A DNA stretch of 64,000 nucleotides, taken from positions 3,162,001-3,226,000 of the forward strand of contig NC_071668.1 of NCBI RefSeq assembly GCF_028554725.1. The letters are read 5' to 3'. Below, piece after piece: positions 1-10,526 of the stretch. Position numbers and translations under genes: made by a program. The stretch's first letter is position 1; each line of letters starts with the position of its first letter. The notes below the pieces were generated by a model, which saw only the letters and a program-made list of their open reading frames with translations, was not told where the DNA came from and made no database searches. This DNA comes from Zeugodacus cucurbitae (taxonomy: Eukaryota; Arthropoda; Insecta; Diptera; Tephritidae).

Positions 1-103
1 TTTTTTGAAGGCAACAACATTATTAAAAATATTTAAATATTTAAAAAATAATAATAAATATTTTAAAAAGGAAATTCCCGTTATTTTTCGAACACATCTC
101 GTA
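1..103 (+). mobile_element. 3' end of a mariner-like element (family M1)
   Basis: The first bases read in frame as YFEGNNI-like residues, which matches the transposase tail at 31800-32073 (GDYFEGDNI) and 63659-63943 (DYFKGVNI). An inverted terminal repeat follows (AATTCCCGTTATTTTTCGAA, then CACATCTCGTA). It is the reverse complement of the left ends near 5980 and 31803. The rest of the element lies upstream of the window, so completeness cannot be judged. Between the tail codons and the end is A/T-rich sequence with no coding sign. The mariner assignment comes from comparison with the 63687-63932 ORF. Confidence 0.7.
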
Positions 104-3100
104 TATTTATTACTAGGTGCACAAAATATAATTTTACAACAATTTTTTATGGACATATGTGCTTAAGTCTACATAACACACTCTAATTGACGTCATACAA
201 CACCTTGTACTTCTTGCACTTCCTGACTACAACACCTAATCATACCGATCACACTCCACCTTTTAATTAGTCTATTCACTGCTCGCGTTTTTTATTACGA
301 AACTCATTATTGGCATTGCATTATGCTGTTGCCTACATTGTTGTTGTAGTTGCCATAATATAATGCACAATCACATGTAAATAAGTAAGTATCACTCTAG
401 TTCATTTGCATTGTTGTCGAGCACTTTCAGTTTCATTGGTGTGAAAGTTGCTCTAATCAAGCGGCGCATAAATTTATGAAGGCATGTCGTTGCTGCTTTT
501 TTGTAACCATTCTACAAGCACTAGTCAGACTATGGAGGAAGCGAGTTTTACATAGAATAGTGCGGAAAAAAGACACACTAAGTTGTTATTAAAATTATGT
601 TTGTGGTTTATACTTGTTAATAAGTAAGATAAGTACACCTTTGATCTTGTATGTCTGATGCAAATTGCGTTTGACGCAGACAATAATTGCTATTCAAAAA
701 CATATCAGTTCACATACATGCATATATGCATCAATAATGTCAATAATAAATATTAATGTTGACTTTTCTGTGGGCGAAAAAACAATTTTCTGCATTTTTA
801 TGCAAAAACCGAGTGCAATAATAACAACTTCCTGTCACTGAGACATGCATTAAGGTTAAGATAAGCAGCATTTTTTCCTATATACTTGAATATCTTATCT
901 ATATCTACATATTCACCTTCCCACCATGCACTTCGAATATGCGTAACGTCGTCAACAGCAGCTCGGCCCCTTGGCCTCTGCCGTAGACGCCATCATCAAT
1001 CACACACGCACTCTCGGTCCATAATCAGCTGCGCGTGTATGCCGCGCTGGTGCTGATTGAGGTGGCGTAACGTAAGACAATTAACATGAAAGATTTATGA
1101 GAATTTCGCCCTGCGCTGCTGGTGTTAATGTTTGAGCTATTTATGTCATAACAAGCGACGGACATCGCTCTGCGGCTGCTGCGCTTTCAAACACTTTCTA
1201 ACGCTAAATAAGTCATTCGAAGCAGTGGTTGTCAGGAAAATGATTTAGAAATGCGTGAAATTTGCGCCAGAAAATTTTTGGTACAAAATTCAGGCAAAAA
1301 TAGCCCGAGCTCAACTATTGAAGTGCGTAAGAGGGTTGCCAAGTTGTCTTAAAAAATTTTTGAAGAACGAATTATTCGAAAATTAATTAAAAAATTTGGA
1401 ATGACCGATCTTGTTATTTGAGAAATAAATTAAAAAATCAGTTTAAAACGTTTTACTGACCGATATAGAAATTATTTCGTTGAAATTAAATGTTTACCTT
1501 CTCATGTTGCGTATACGCCTCCACCGTCTATAATATTATATTTTACTGGCAAATAATAAATATATAATATTAAATATTATTATTGTAATATAGAGAAAAT
1601 TTATATTAAATGCTGTCATATTACGAGTTTGAAGACATTACTACCTGCAAGCTTGAACTGTAGCTTACAGCAATATTTCCAACATCCCATCACTACTCAA
1701 TCTTTTTAAGCAGCAAAACAATAGAATTGATACCTACTAATCTTGAGTAGACTAACTAATGATGCTCAAAATCAAAAACAACCAACTTCAAAACTGCATT
1801 ATTATTGTTATTATTGTTCTGTGTGCAAGTCTACTTACATACCTTCTGACATCAATCGGCGCAATCAACCAGCATTTTAACGAATTATTATTATACAAAA
1901 ATATGCAAATCATTAATTACACCGGTTCATGCCAAACCAGCAGTCGGTTTCACAAAAAAACAATAAGAAAAAATCAAAAATCTTCAAAATGCCAGCACGT
2001 CAGCTTCATTTGACGTCAACTAAGTGGCTGCGTATGCGCATTGATGCGGCGTTTTTTTGCAGTAAAATTGCTTGTTTTTACGACAGCGTTGCACTCAGCG
2101 CGCACAACGCTTAAGCATTAAAGCATTTAAGCATGTAAATATACAATATTTAACCACACTAAATTATTGTTGTATCCACACTGTGTCAATTTAAAGTATT
2201 TTTTGCGATTTTCATGTACTCGAGTTCACTTTTTTGGCAAGAATTTTATTTCTGAGCGCACAGAAATCATCTCAGCGGCGTTTGTGTGTGGGTGATTAAT
2301 GGCAATTTGCGTAGCAATAACATAAAGTGGCGATGTAATGTCGTTGAAATGTCGCTGTCTACACCTGTTTCAAGCTACGTAACGTTATGTGTGTGTGTTT
2401 GTAATAAATTGAGGTGCTTCTATGCTGTGATGACACTGCTAGTTGCTGATCTTTGCTCTCCAATATTCTTACGTTTCATGCTGTCATATTTAATCTTTTT
2501 TGTTGTTTTTCTTCAGTCCTCTAATACCGTTACATAACCTTTATTGTCACATCTGCTTTATATTTTCACTGTTAACGTCTATTTTTGGCTTCTGTGTAGC
2601 TTACTAGCTTGGAGGTTAACTATCATCATGCTAAATTTTTGTTGTTGTAGTTTAATTTTTGTCGTCATACATGTTTTTGCTTCACTGCTTGTAGCTATTT
2701 TACGCTTAGTTCCTCGGCTGGCAGTGACAAATTTGAAAAAATCGCTTATGACTGCGGAGAAACTATTTGCCATTCAAATTGTTTGTCAAACAATTCGGCA
2801 TTAGCTAGATAAATTTTTGCGAATTAACTGTTTTTTTTTATAAAATATTTAGAGGGTGTGTTTTAAGAAACAAATGGAAAATAGTAACAAAGCAGAATAT
2901 TGATAATAAACAAACACATTAATTATTTATTGCGAGATTAATGACTTTATTTTAAATAGACTTATATTTATTGTTTTACTTTTTAAAATGGAAAACAAAT
3001 ATTTTTAAATTTTTATTGCAAAATATTATTTTTGTTATATTTTAGCACTGCTTTATAAAATTCGTACTTTTTAGTATCATTTATAGATGCATTTATAGTT

Positions 3101-3328
3101 TTTATTTTTTTTTTAATTTAAATGTTAAAAATATGAAATTTTTTTTTTCAAAAAAAGTTCAAAAACCTTTTTTAATAAAAAAATAAAATATTTAAAAATT
3201 TTTTTTATTTTTTTTTTTTCTAAATGTATTTTTTATCGCCATGTTTCTGAAATTTGATGATATATTAGCACATATATTCGCACTTTTTAAAATAATTTAT
3301 GAAAAAACTAATTTAGATTAATTTATAA
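104..3328. other. Non-coding AT-rich stretch
   Basis: No exon, RNA gene or transposon ends were recognised. Open frames here are short and of low-complexity composition. The segment 3000-3240 is dominated by T and A homopolymers. A GC-richer patch at 950-1060 (CAGCAGCTCGGCCCC...) has no recognisable coding content. It is probably intronic, judging from the splice signals at 6781, 34541 and 57268. Confidence 0.5.
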
Positions 3329-4047
3329 CTAAGGCTGTAGTCTGCTTTAGAAGCCAAAACAAAGAGTTTGTTAGCAAGGGAAGGAAATGATTGCGGTAAA
3401 CGGAATTTTAAGACGTTAGTGTACTATATTTAAGGCTTAAAAATCAATATTTATTATTAAAAAATATTGAAATTTTTTCAAAGTTGTAACTATTTTTCTG
3501 GAGCGGCTGCAGTCTGCACTTGTAAATCGGTGCTGGTGATGGAGGTCGTGAGATGCATCTGAAACAGTCGAACCAATTTTTTTTTTTAATTTTTATAAGT
3601 TTCTTTTCTTTATGAACTAAAAAAATACCGAAGAAGTTATTAAATTCCAAAGTTTCAATTTGAAGTTTGAAAAGAAAATTCACTTTTTAAGAAAAAAAAT
3701 CGACTTTAAGTTGCAAAACAACTAGTTTAAATAATACTTTTGTCCAACTTTTTTAGTTCAAATAGAAGATAATTTAATACTGAAGCTAGATCACTTTGGT
3801 TTTTTTCGATCGGACATATATTCTTTTTGCCATCGCCGGCACCGTTTGCTAACACTTGTGAAAATCAAAAGTCGAGAAAACGCGCTTTAAAGGTCTGCCT
3901 GAGCATTCGCACCTGCTCGATGCTCGGCCCCTAAAACTGCTCTAGCTTAGAAAATATGTCGAATTGGCCGCTGGAATTTTAAAGACATATTCTTGGATAG
4001 TTTTGGAAGAGATTTAAAACAAAAGAAAAAAAATCGATTTTTATTAA
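3329..4047 (-). mobile_element. MITE family B, copy 1 (truncated at its right end)
   Basis: The left end is CTAAGGCTGTAGTCTGCTTT AGAAGCC-like, matching TTAAGGCAGTAGTC ends in the copies at 15506, 44231 and 60405. The interior shares long blocks with them: the GGAGGTCGTGAGATGCATCT segment, the AATAGAAGATAATTTAATAC segment and the TTCTTGGATAGTTTTGGAAG segment. The end expected after the ATCGATTTTT tract (GAAGCCTGTAAAGCAGACTACTGCC) is missing, and sequence diverges at about 4047. It runs opposite to the 15506 copy. There is no transposase, so it must have been mobilised in trans. The superfamily is undetermined. Confidence 0.8.
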
Positions 4048-5971
4048 GAAAATTCGGTACCAATCTCAAAATTAATTATAAATCTCAGTAATAAGAAACA
4101 TACAAAACAAAGCATATGCAAAAAAATATTTTTTTTTGGTGACTTTCACATGAATAATGTAACCAAAAAGTGGCATGTTGAAAATTTCATTAAAAACTTA
4201 CAAAAAAATCGCATGCAAGAAAAAAATATAAAAAAAAAATAAAATTTTAATTAAAATCTTAATGGAATTTTTTCATATGCAATAGCTCACATTAATGAAA
4301 TTTGAAACAATGCCGCTGTAATGAAACACCACATGCAACATGAGCAGACTGACACAAATGCTGCAGCAACAGCAGCTTCCGCCAGCTGGGAGCTCACAAA
4401 TGAAGTTATCACTCACTATTTATACAACGAATGTTGCAACGCCATTGTAATGCTATATTGCTGCACGCCAAATATTCGCATGCCACCGCCAGTTGTAGTT
4501 GTTGTTGTATGCTGTTGCTGACTGCCGTTGTGGATAATGATGTTGTCACTCTCCGTCAGCAGCAGCGAACGCTCAGCTTAGCATAACCGGCTCGATTGCA
4601 TATTTTAGCAAGCTTATGGATATATTTCCCCTCTTATGGGTGTGTTGGTGTGTTATACGCACCGCTTCCCATCCACAGCGACACCTCTTTGTTATCATTC
4701 TACGCTGTGCTGCGCATATTTGCCTGCTTTAACTGACGTCTATTTAATAAATTCGTGGCGACAGGAAGTCAAATTTGAATATAAACAACAGCAAATGCAT
4801 AAATACATGCAAAAATTTAATGGTGTTGTTGTATGCACTTGTTGCCCTGCAATTTGTTTTGTTGTGTTTACTTTGAATTTCCGCTTGAATTTTTGTAAAT
4901 AAATTATGACGAGCGAAAATCACCGCATTTTTTCCAAAACTCACCAAATTTACATATTTATTAATTTATGTATCTGCAGTGAGCGAACGGTTAATCTGAT
5001 TCATTTGAGCGCGTAAACGCGACGCCCTCACACATTCACTAATCTTCCGAGCCACTGTTGTTTGTATTGCCTGTGTTGGAGTTGTTGTTATAAGCTTTTG
5101 TAATCGTTGCTGTCGCTGTGGGTGCAAATAAATATTTGATGCCATCATAACAGTCCAGTTAATCGAACACTTCACTTTTTATGCTTACTTTGTTTGTCTT
5201 TTTGTCTTTTCGTTTCTCACATACGCCATCAGCAGCCAGCAGTCAGCGGCGATATGCAAATTTCCCACTGTGCACAGTGTGTCTTGTCCATTGTCTGTGT
5301 CTTCCTCTTGCGCTTGACTTCATTATAATATAGCGCTTAGTTGTTTGTTGTTGTTGTTTCGCATTTGCCATTCACATTTTGATAACGGTGTGTGGGACCG
5401 CCGCTTCTTCTGCACTTCTCTTGCGGTTTGCATTCAACGAAATTCCAAATATTTGGTTTTAGACTCGCCCTGCTGGTTTCTTAAATTAATATTTAATATT
5501 TCTGCTTTTTTGTTGTTATTGTTTTTGTGTTTGGTGAATGACTAAGTTAATGGTGGCATTGTTTGCGTGTAGTTTTTGTTGTGCATTGCTGTTAATTTTT
5601 GTTGTTGCAGTGGGAATTCTTCAAGGTGTTAATAATTTTACGGTTAATTTGTTGGTTGCAATCGCTTTGCTGGTGATTAATAACTAGTTGTGGAGGCCTC
5701 AAATTGGTGGTATTTTTGATGAATGTGGTTAGATTTATTAATGTTTCGTATATGTATATATGCCATCGAAAGCCTATTGACTCTGCATAGATTTTCATGT
5801 AGTTGATTTATCTCAATTTAGCCAAAATGGTTAAGAGAATTTGAAGACAGAGAAGGTGCTATGGACAGGAAATTAGTCAAAAATATATAACTTGTATGTT
5901 CAAGTTGATCCTACTTTGCATATTTTTATAGCATAACGACCCTTTACACTCTTTCTTCTTTTCTTTAAAGA
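4048..5971. other. Non-coding stretch with TTG/CAA triplet runs
   Basis: It holds poly-A/T tracts (4120-4260), a TTG-rich run at 4494-4520, and GC-richer patches around 4320-4700 and 5000-5300. Short frames here (60-90 codons) are rich in Cys, Val and Leu, which is how TTG/GTT repeats translate, so they are not taken as genes. No transposon ends or RNA genes were seen. Confidence 0.45.
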
Positions 5972-6317
5972 AATCATTTCGAGGTGTGTTCAAAAAATAA
6001 CGGGAATTTAAAAATTTCTAATTCCAAAAAGTTCAATTATCAATTTTTTTTAATTGTTAAATGGCCGTGGAAAGTGCCAAAGACGATTTAAAAAATTTTT
6101 GTTATTTTTTTGAAACAATCATTTCGAGGTGTGTTCAAAAAATAACGGGAATTTAAAAATTTCTAGTTCCAAAAGTTCAATTATTATTTGTTTTTAATTT
6201 AAATAATTTTTTAATTTTAATTTAATTCCAAAAGTTCAATTATTATTTGTTTTTAATTTTTTTAAATTGTTAAATGATGAATTAAAATTCCCGTTATTTT
6301 TTGAACACATATCGTTT
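5972..6317. mobile_element. Family M1 mariner MITE with a duplicated left end
   Basis: The left end (TCGAGGTGTGTTCAAAAAAT followed by AACGGGAATTT) occurs twice, at about 5978 and 6123. The right end at 6287-6315 (AATTCCCGTTATTTTTTGAA then CACATATCG) is its reverse complement. These ends match those at 1-103, 31803 and 63917, so this is an internally deleted derivative of the same lineage. The 145-bp offset between the left ends also includes the preceding AATCATTTC, which suggests tandem duplication. A second repeat inside (TTCCAAAAGTTCAATTATTA at 6167 and 6227) is offset by 60 bp. There is no coding capacity. Confidence 0.8.
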
Positions 6318-6750
6318 AACGTATTTTCATGTAAGTCCTCTGGAAACAAACTATGACCTCCCTTAAACACCAATTAACTTTCATTTTTCTACTTGCCACT
6401 CTCGAAGCAGCTCATAAATTCCAATATTCACACTCTCTCTTACTCCTGAAACCCTTCAATCACTGCCAGGAAATTCGCAACACTTTAAGCCACTGAGTTA
6501 AGCTCGAGCAGGTATCGTAAATAAATTCGTCACTCTGTGTCAAATAAATGTAGCACACAAGCAACAACAACAACAACAAAGCAACACAAAAATATTTGCG
6601 CCACATTTCGCAATAATTCATGAAAATATATTATATTACAACAAGCACAACAACAACAAGAGCGGCGGCATTTTATATAACACCCACTAACTTTTACTTT
6701 CAATTGCTGCTGAATTTGTTTTCATTTTCATTTTCGTTTTTTTCTGTTTT
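6318..6750. other. Non-coding stretch upstream of ratchet site 1
   Basis: The sequence is low in complexity, with CAA runs at 6561-6580 and 6648-6658 and a T-rich, pyrimidine-rich approach to the splice site from 6700 on. No other feature was seen. Confidence 0.4.
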
Positions 6751-6787
6751 CTAATATTTTACCTTTCCATTTCCATTGCAGGTAAGA
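6751..6787 (+). promoter_or_regulatory. Candidate recursive splice site (ratchet point) 1
   Basis: A CTAAT branch-point-like motif at 6751-6755 is followed by a pyrimidine-rich tract (ACCTTTCCATTTCCATT) and GCAG. The 3' splice junction at 6781|6782 is followed at once by GTAAGAAT, a strong 5' splice consensus. A joined 3'/5' splice site with no exon between is the hallmark of ratchet points in long Drosophila introns. The site would be used on plus-strand transcripts. A further strong donor at 6975 supports it. It could instead be an ordinary acceptor for the 6782-6974 exon. Confidence 0.65.
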
Positions 6788-6974
6788 ATACGCGACGCTG
6801 TGTTGTGGGGCTTGAGTACGTGCGCCCCTAATCAATTGCCAAATTGAGTTAAAAAGTGGCAACGAGCCATAACCGGCCACTCAGATAAAAACAATGAGTA
6901 AAACAAAAACAAAGCGTAGAAAAAAAATAAAAACAAAAAAAATATCAAATTGCAAAAACATAAAACGCCAAGAG
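6782..6974 (+). other. Candidate cryptic exon (RS-exon) after ratchet site 1
   Basis: This 193-nt segment is bounded by the acceptor ending at 6781 and by AAGAG|GTAAGTTG at 6974|6975, a near-perfect donor. RS-exons, which help recognise a ratchet acceptor by exon definition and are then skipped, have this layout. An ATG at 6894 opens a frame reading MSKTKTKRRKKIKTKK-, very basic and running through the donor, so a rarely included coding or 5' UTR exon is an alternative. The lysine-rich peptide probably reflects A-rich composition. I recognise no protein. Confidence 0.4.
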
Positions 6975-7718
6975 GTAAGTTGTTGTTGTGAACCGAAAGC
7001 AGTTACAATTACTGTGTTAGAAATAAAATTAGCCGAGCGGTCAGGCTGGCCAACAGCGCGCTCCCCAGTTATGCGCCTTTACCATATATATGTATGTAGC
7101 TGAGTGTATGCTTGGCTGTAGAAAGCAAAGCAGCGACAGGGCAGCGCGCGGGCAATGAAAACTGGCTCACATGATTTTTTGCGCAATTTCTTGTGACCAC
7201 ATGCAGTAGTTGTTGTTGTTGCTGTTCGCTCGCTTTTATGTTGTTTGCAGCGTGGCGCGCAAAAGTGTTAGCTCAACTAGACCATCTCCGCAATTCATTG
7301 TAATTTATTATTTGGCCACAAACAAACACACACACAGGCATACACTCGGTAGTTGTTGCCGCGTGCCATCACTTTGTGTTTGTTTTTGGTGTTGTTGTCG
7401 CTTGTTTTTTTTTTGTTGTTTAACTAATTGTGGGTCTGTGCCATTTTGATGTTGGCGCATAAAGCCGTAAACTATGCAATAAAGTTGTAAGGAAAAATTA
7501 AATCTGAATGAAAATGCTATCAAAGCGCCGGTAATGACTGTCTTTAGGAGGCAAGTAGAAAATGTAAAAAAATGTAATTTTTGTTATAAAAAAGTAAATA
7601 AACAAAACATAAAATTAAATGCTATTTTTAGTGATAAATAGCAGTGAGGAATTTTATGAGGCTGTGATGGTCAAAATATGTACAATTGTAGTTTGAGTTA
7701 TTTATTCAGTTAAAAATG
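6975..7718. other. Non-coding stretch with triplet repeats
   Basis: It contains TTG/GTT-rich DNA (7206-7220, 7388-7425) and an AC-rich patch near 7322-7337. Frames on both strands at 7210-7523 are by-products of these repeats. A short GCCGAGCGGTC string at 7033 resembles part of a tRNA D-arm, but no tRNA fold follows. Confidence 0.4.
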
Positions 7719-7719
7719 T

Positions 7720-8248
7720 TCAGTTATAATATTTTAAGCCAAGCCCACAGTTATTAAGGGAATCTAAATTTGATTTAACAAATTTCCAACCCTCCGTTGG
7801 TAGGATTGGGTTGCAAGCTTTGATCAGCTGCATGATCTGTTCCGGCTGGGATGGTGTAGCCGGTATCCTAACTCTTGCCCTTGGCCTGGACGGAATGTCT
7901 TTTCTGTCAACCGCTATTAGTTTGGCTCCAGGATACAGCTCTGCCACCTTCGCTATAGCGGCTTTATATAGCTGGACCGTTCTTTCGTCATCACAAGCTA
8001 CTAACTTGATCTGGCCCTGGTAGCATCCAGCATCTGTGCATGACAGCGGCGGACCTGGATTGCTTAATAGCACTTCCAGAGCCACGTTAGCCAGCGCAGC
8101 CTGTACCCATTTCCATTGGGTTCTGGGAATTCTGACTTCGGGATCTTCCTCATCCAGAACACCAATGATGATGCGGTTCCGGGCCACATCCGCAAAGGAA
8201 CTAGTATAACCTCGAGCAACCTGAGGATAGGCTGTAAATTTTTAAGTA
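7720..8248 (-). pseudogene. DUF4780-like ORF fragment, transposon-associated
   Basis: The frame is open on the minus strand from about 8248 to 7720. The listed 155-residue part starts at a GTG at 8187, and in-frame residues upstream (YPQVARGYTSSFADV) extend the similarity, so that GTG is not a real start. Recognisable stretches are RNRIIIGVLDEEDP, the PGPPLSC region, LYPGAKLIAVDRKDIPSRPR and ARVRIPATPSQPEQI. This is the pattern I remember for DUF4780 in insect ORFs linked to retroelements. Similarity fades after GWKFVKSN, so the C-terminus is probably lost, and a TAA lies just upstream of about 8245. Neither RT nor RNase H lies next to it. Its function is unknown, and it is most likely a relic gag/ORF1-like piece. 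Confidence 0.6.
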
Positions 8249-8250
8249 AG

Positions 8251-9085
8251 TTGAAGAACCTACTTTCTCTTTTAATGCATTCTAACAGGGATCGTCCATC
8301 TATCGGGTTCGGTTGAGAAAAAAAATTTCAATTTGCTTTCATTTTCTTCTGTCAAAAGTCCTTTCGCTTAATCAATTTTTTTTTTGTATTTTTCTTAGCG
8401 TTTTGAAATTCCTTTGCCGCCACAAATTACATAAGTCAAGTTCGTGGGAATCAATTTGCCACACATTCACTTACTTCACTTGCTCCAGTTACTTAACGGC
8501 GCTCAACTGTTTGTTAGCCGCACACTGATATTTAACAAATTTTTTAACTACCGATTTGAGTTGGGTTGCCAACGGCCATTGCTTTCTGCACACATTTCAC
8601 TGTTACACATTTTTTATTATTTTTTTTACTTGCATTGGGGGCGTGCATACCACCAAACAATTGTTACTTACTCCACTATTTAGTAATCATGTGAAATATA
8701 GTTCAAATTTAATTTCATCTTTACTTTCGGCTGCTCATGGTATTACGTCGGTCTTTGGTGTGTTTGTAGAAAAAATAACAAAAAAAACAACAACATCTGT
8801 ATGTCTGCTTCACACATGCCCTCGATTTGCTCCAGTTTATTTTTTTCCATAGAAAAATTATAGCTTTCATTAATTTGGTGCTCAGCATTTCTTCACTGTA
8901 TAAATATATTAATTTTGCTGCATTATTACCTTGAAAACCTTGCATGCGCCTATTTTGCTGTATAATTTTCCTAAAATTTAGTAAGAAACGCAAGTTTCAG
9001 TGCTCAGATTAAGTAAGAGTACTCAAAATTTTCAAGCTAAAAAATGTGAGCTAATACTTGAGTTAGTAATTATATGAAATCGTTA
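8251..9085. other. Non-coding stretch
   Basis: T-rich and pyrimidine-rich sequence with overlapping short frames on both strands, rich in Phe, Leu and Cys. No homology, transposon ends or structured RNA was recognised. Confidence 0.4.
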
Positions 9086-9480
9086 TAGCGTTTTTAGACA
9101 GCAGCTAATTGTTCAATTAAGTGTCCTCTGCTCGATCAAAATGCTTATTAAGATCGATTTACCATACAAAATAAAATCTTCATTTATTTTTAATTGAGTT
9201 TTAATTGACTTGAAAATCAAATGCAACTCTGCGACAAAGACCGTACGATATACGTTCTTTGTCTGCCATTGGCTGAATTTTTTGATAAAAAAAGTTACGG
9301 TAGATGTCGCTGCTAAAAATATTAATCAGTTGATGAAACTTACCAACTTCTTATGAAAAGCAAAATCAAAAATGTATAACAGCTGATCGGTTATCGAGTA
9401 GCCGACAGTATAAAAGCCAAAAAAGGGTTTCTCAATAAAAATTTTAATTGTTCAATTAATTTGGCTGTGTGAAAAGGCTA
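9086..9480 (+). mobile_element. MITE family C, copy 1
   Basis: The ends are TAGCGTTTTTAGACAGCAGC on the left and, reading inward from the right, TAGCCTTTTCACACAGCC. Subterminal ATTGTTCAATTAA motifs occur near both ends in inverted orientation. The body matches the 56673 copy nearly throughout, including GATCGATTTACCATAC, GTAGATGTCGCTGCTAAAA and CAGCTGATCGGTTATCGAGT. An internal hairpin at 9233-9263 pairs GACAAAGA with TCTTTGTC around a GTA...TAC core. No ORF. The flanks are consistent with insertion at TA or TTA, but the target duplication is not certain. Confidence 0.8.
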
Positions 9481-10526
9481 TTAAGCACTTATTGAGCAAT
9501 AGTGAGCTCATTATGAAGTAAAAGAAATCTTCAAAAGGTTTCCACTTCAGATTGTCGGCATCTCTCTTCATCAAATACAGTATTTAATTACTAAAAGCAT
9601 AGCAAGCGATTAAATCATAAGCAAGTCGAAATAATTTCTCATTTCCCTCGATTATTGCGATTAATTTAATTGATATCGACAAATGCAATTCAAAAGAGCT
9701 CAAACAACACAGTAACATTTGGCAATAAAAAGCCGCCCGTCATTTAAAATAATGAAAGGAGTCTTCATGCCAAACATTCCCTTGCTTCCACCACTTATTT
9801 TCATATTTTTCAATTTTTCATTTTACAAAAAATTCGCGCATATTTTACCGAAGGTCAGTGACGAGGCGAAAGGCAATGTTGCTGCTTGCTTGCCAGTTAC
9901 AGCAGAAAATTGCTGTGTGCGATTGGGAATGCATAAAAATTGCTTTGCTGCAAGGTCGGCCAACATCAAACAACAACAACAGACGTCTCTACACTGTAAA
10001 GGGTCAGCGTGGCATTTATAATAATTGTTACTTTTTAAACTGATACAAATCGACATTGCCGCCTCGGTGTGTTGTAAATCCAATTAACACATGTGTTCGC
10101 TTGAATGTTTTTGCGACGCGTGCAATTTGCTCAAAACTCGCTTGCGATTAACTGTGATTTATTATTTAACTGTTATCTGTGGCGTTGTAATTTGAAATTG
10201 GTTGCTGTTGTTGCTTCTTTTTGTTACTTGTTAACTCGTTGTGGTGATAAGAGCAGATTTGAGTTAAATTGAGTTCAATGTAATTTCCTGTGCGGTGATT
10301 CTCCTTGGATGATATGAATTTAACTGTAAATTTTAAAAAGTGGAAGGTTTATATTTTAATCGGTGATGAAGGGTGATTTTAGATGAAATGGTGATTTGCT
10401 GAAATATACAAAGGAACCATGAAGGTGAACCCTCTAAACAGTAAAGTGCTGCCATGTTAGTTGGATACTCTAATCTATATTCTTAAACACCAAAAATAGC
10501 GGTATTTTAAATGAGTTAAACTAATA
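9481..10526. other. Non-coding stretch
   Basis: Overlapping short frames on both strands at 9719-10083 show no recognisable protein. The stretch holds a CAACAACAACAG run at 9970 and TTG-rich DNA near 10200. The bases just before 10527 supply the TA at 10525-10526 used as the insertion site of the mariner element. Confidence 0.4.

Noticed and set aside
7028..7080. GCCGAGCGGTC string resembling a tRNA D-arm
   Set aside because: No matching acceptor stem, anticodon arm or T-arm could be folded around it.
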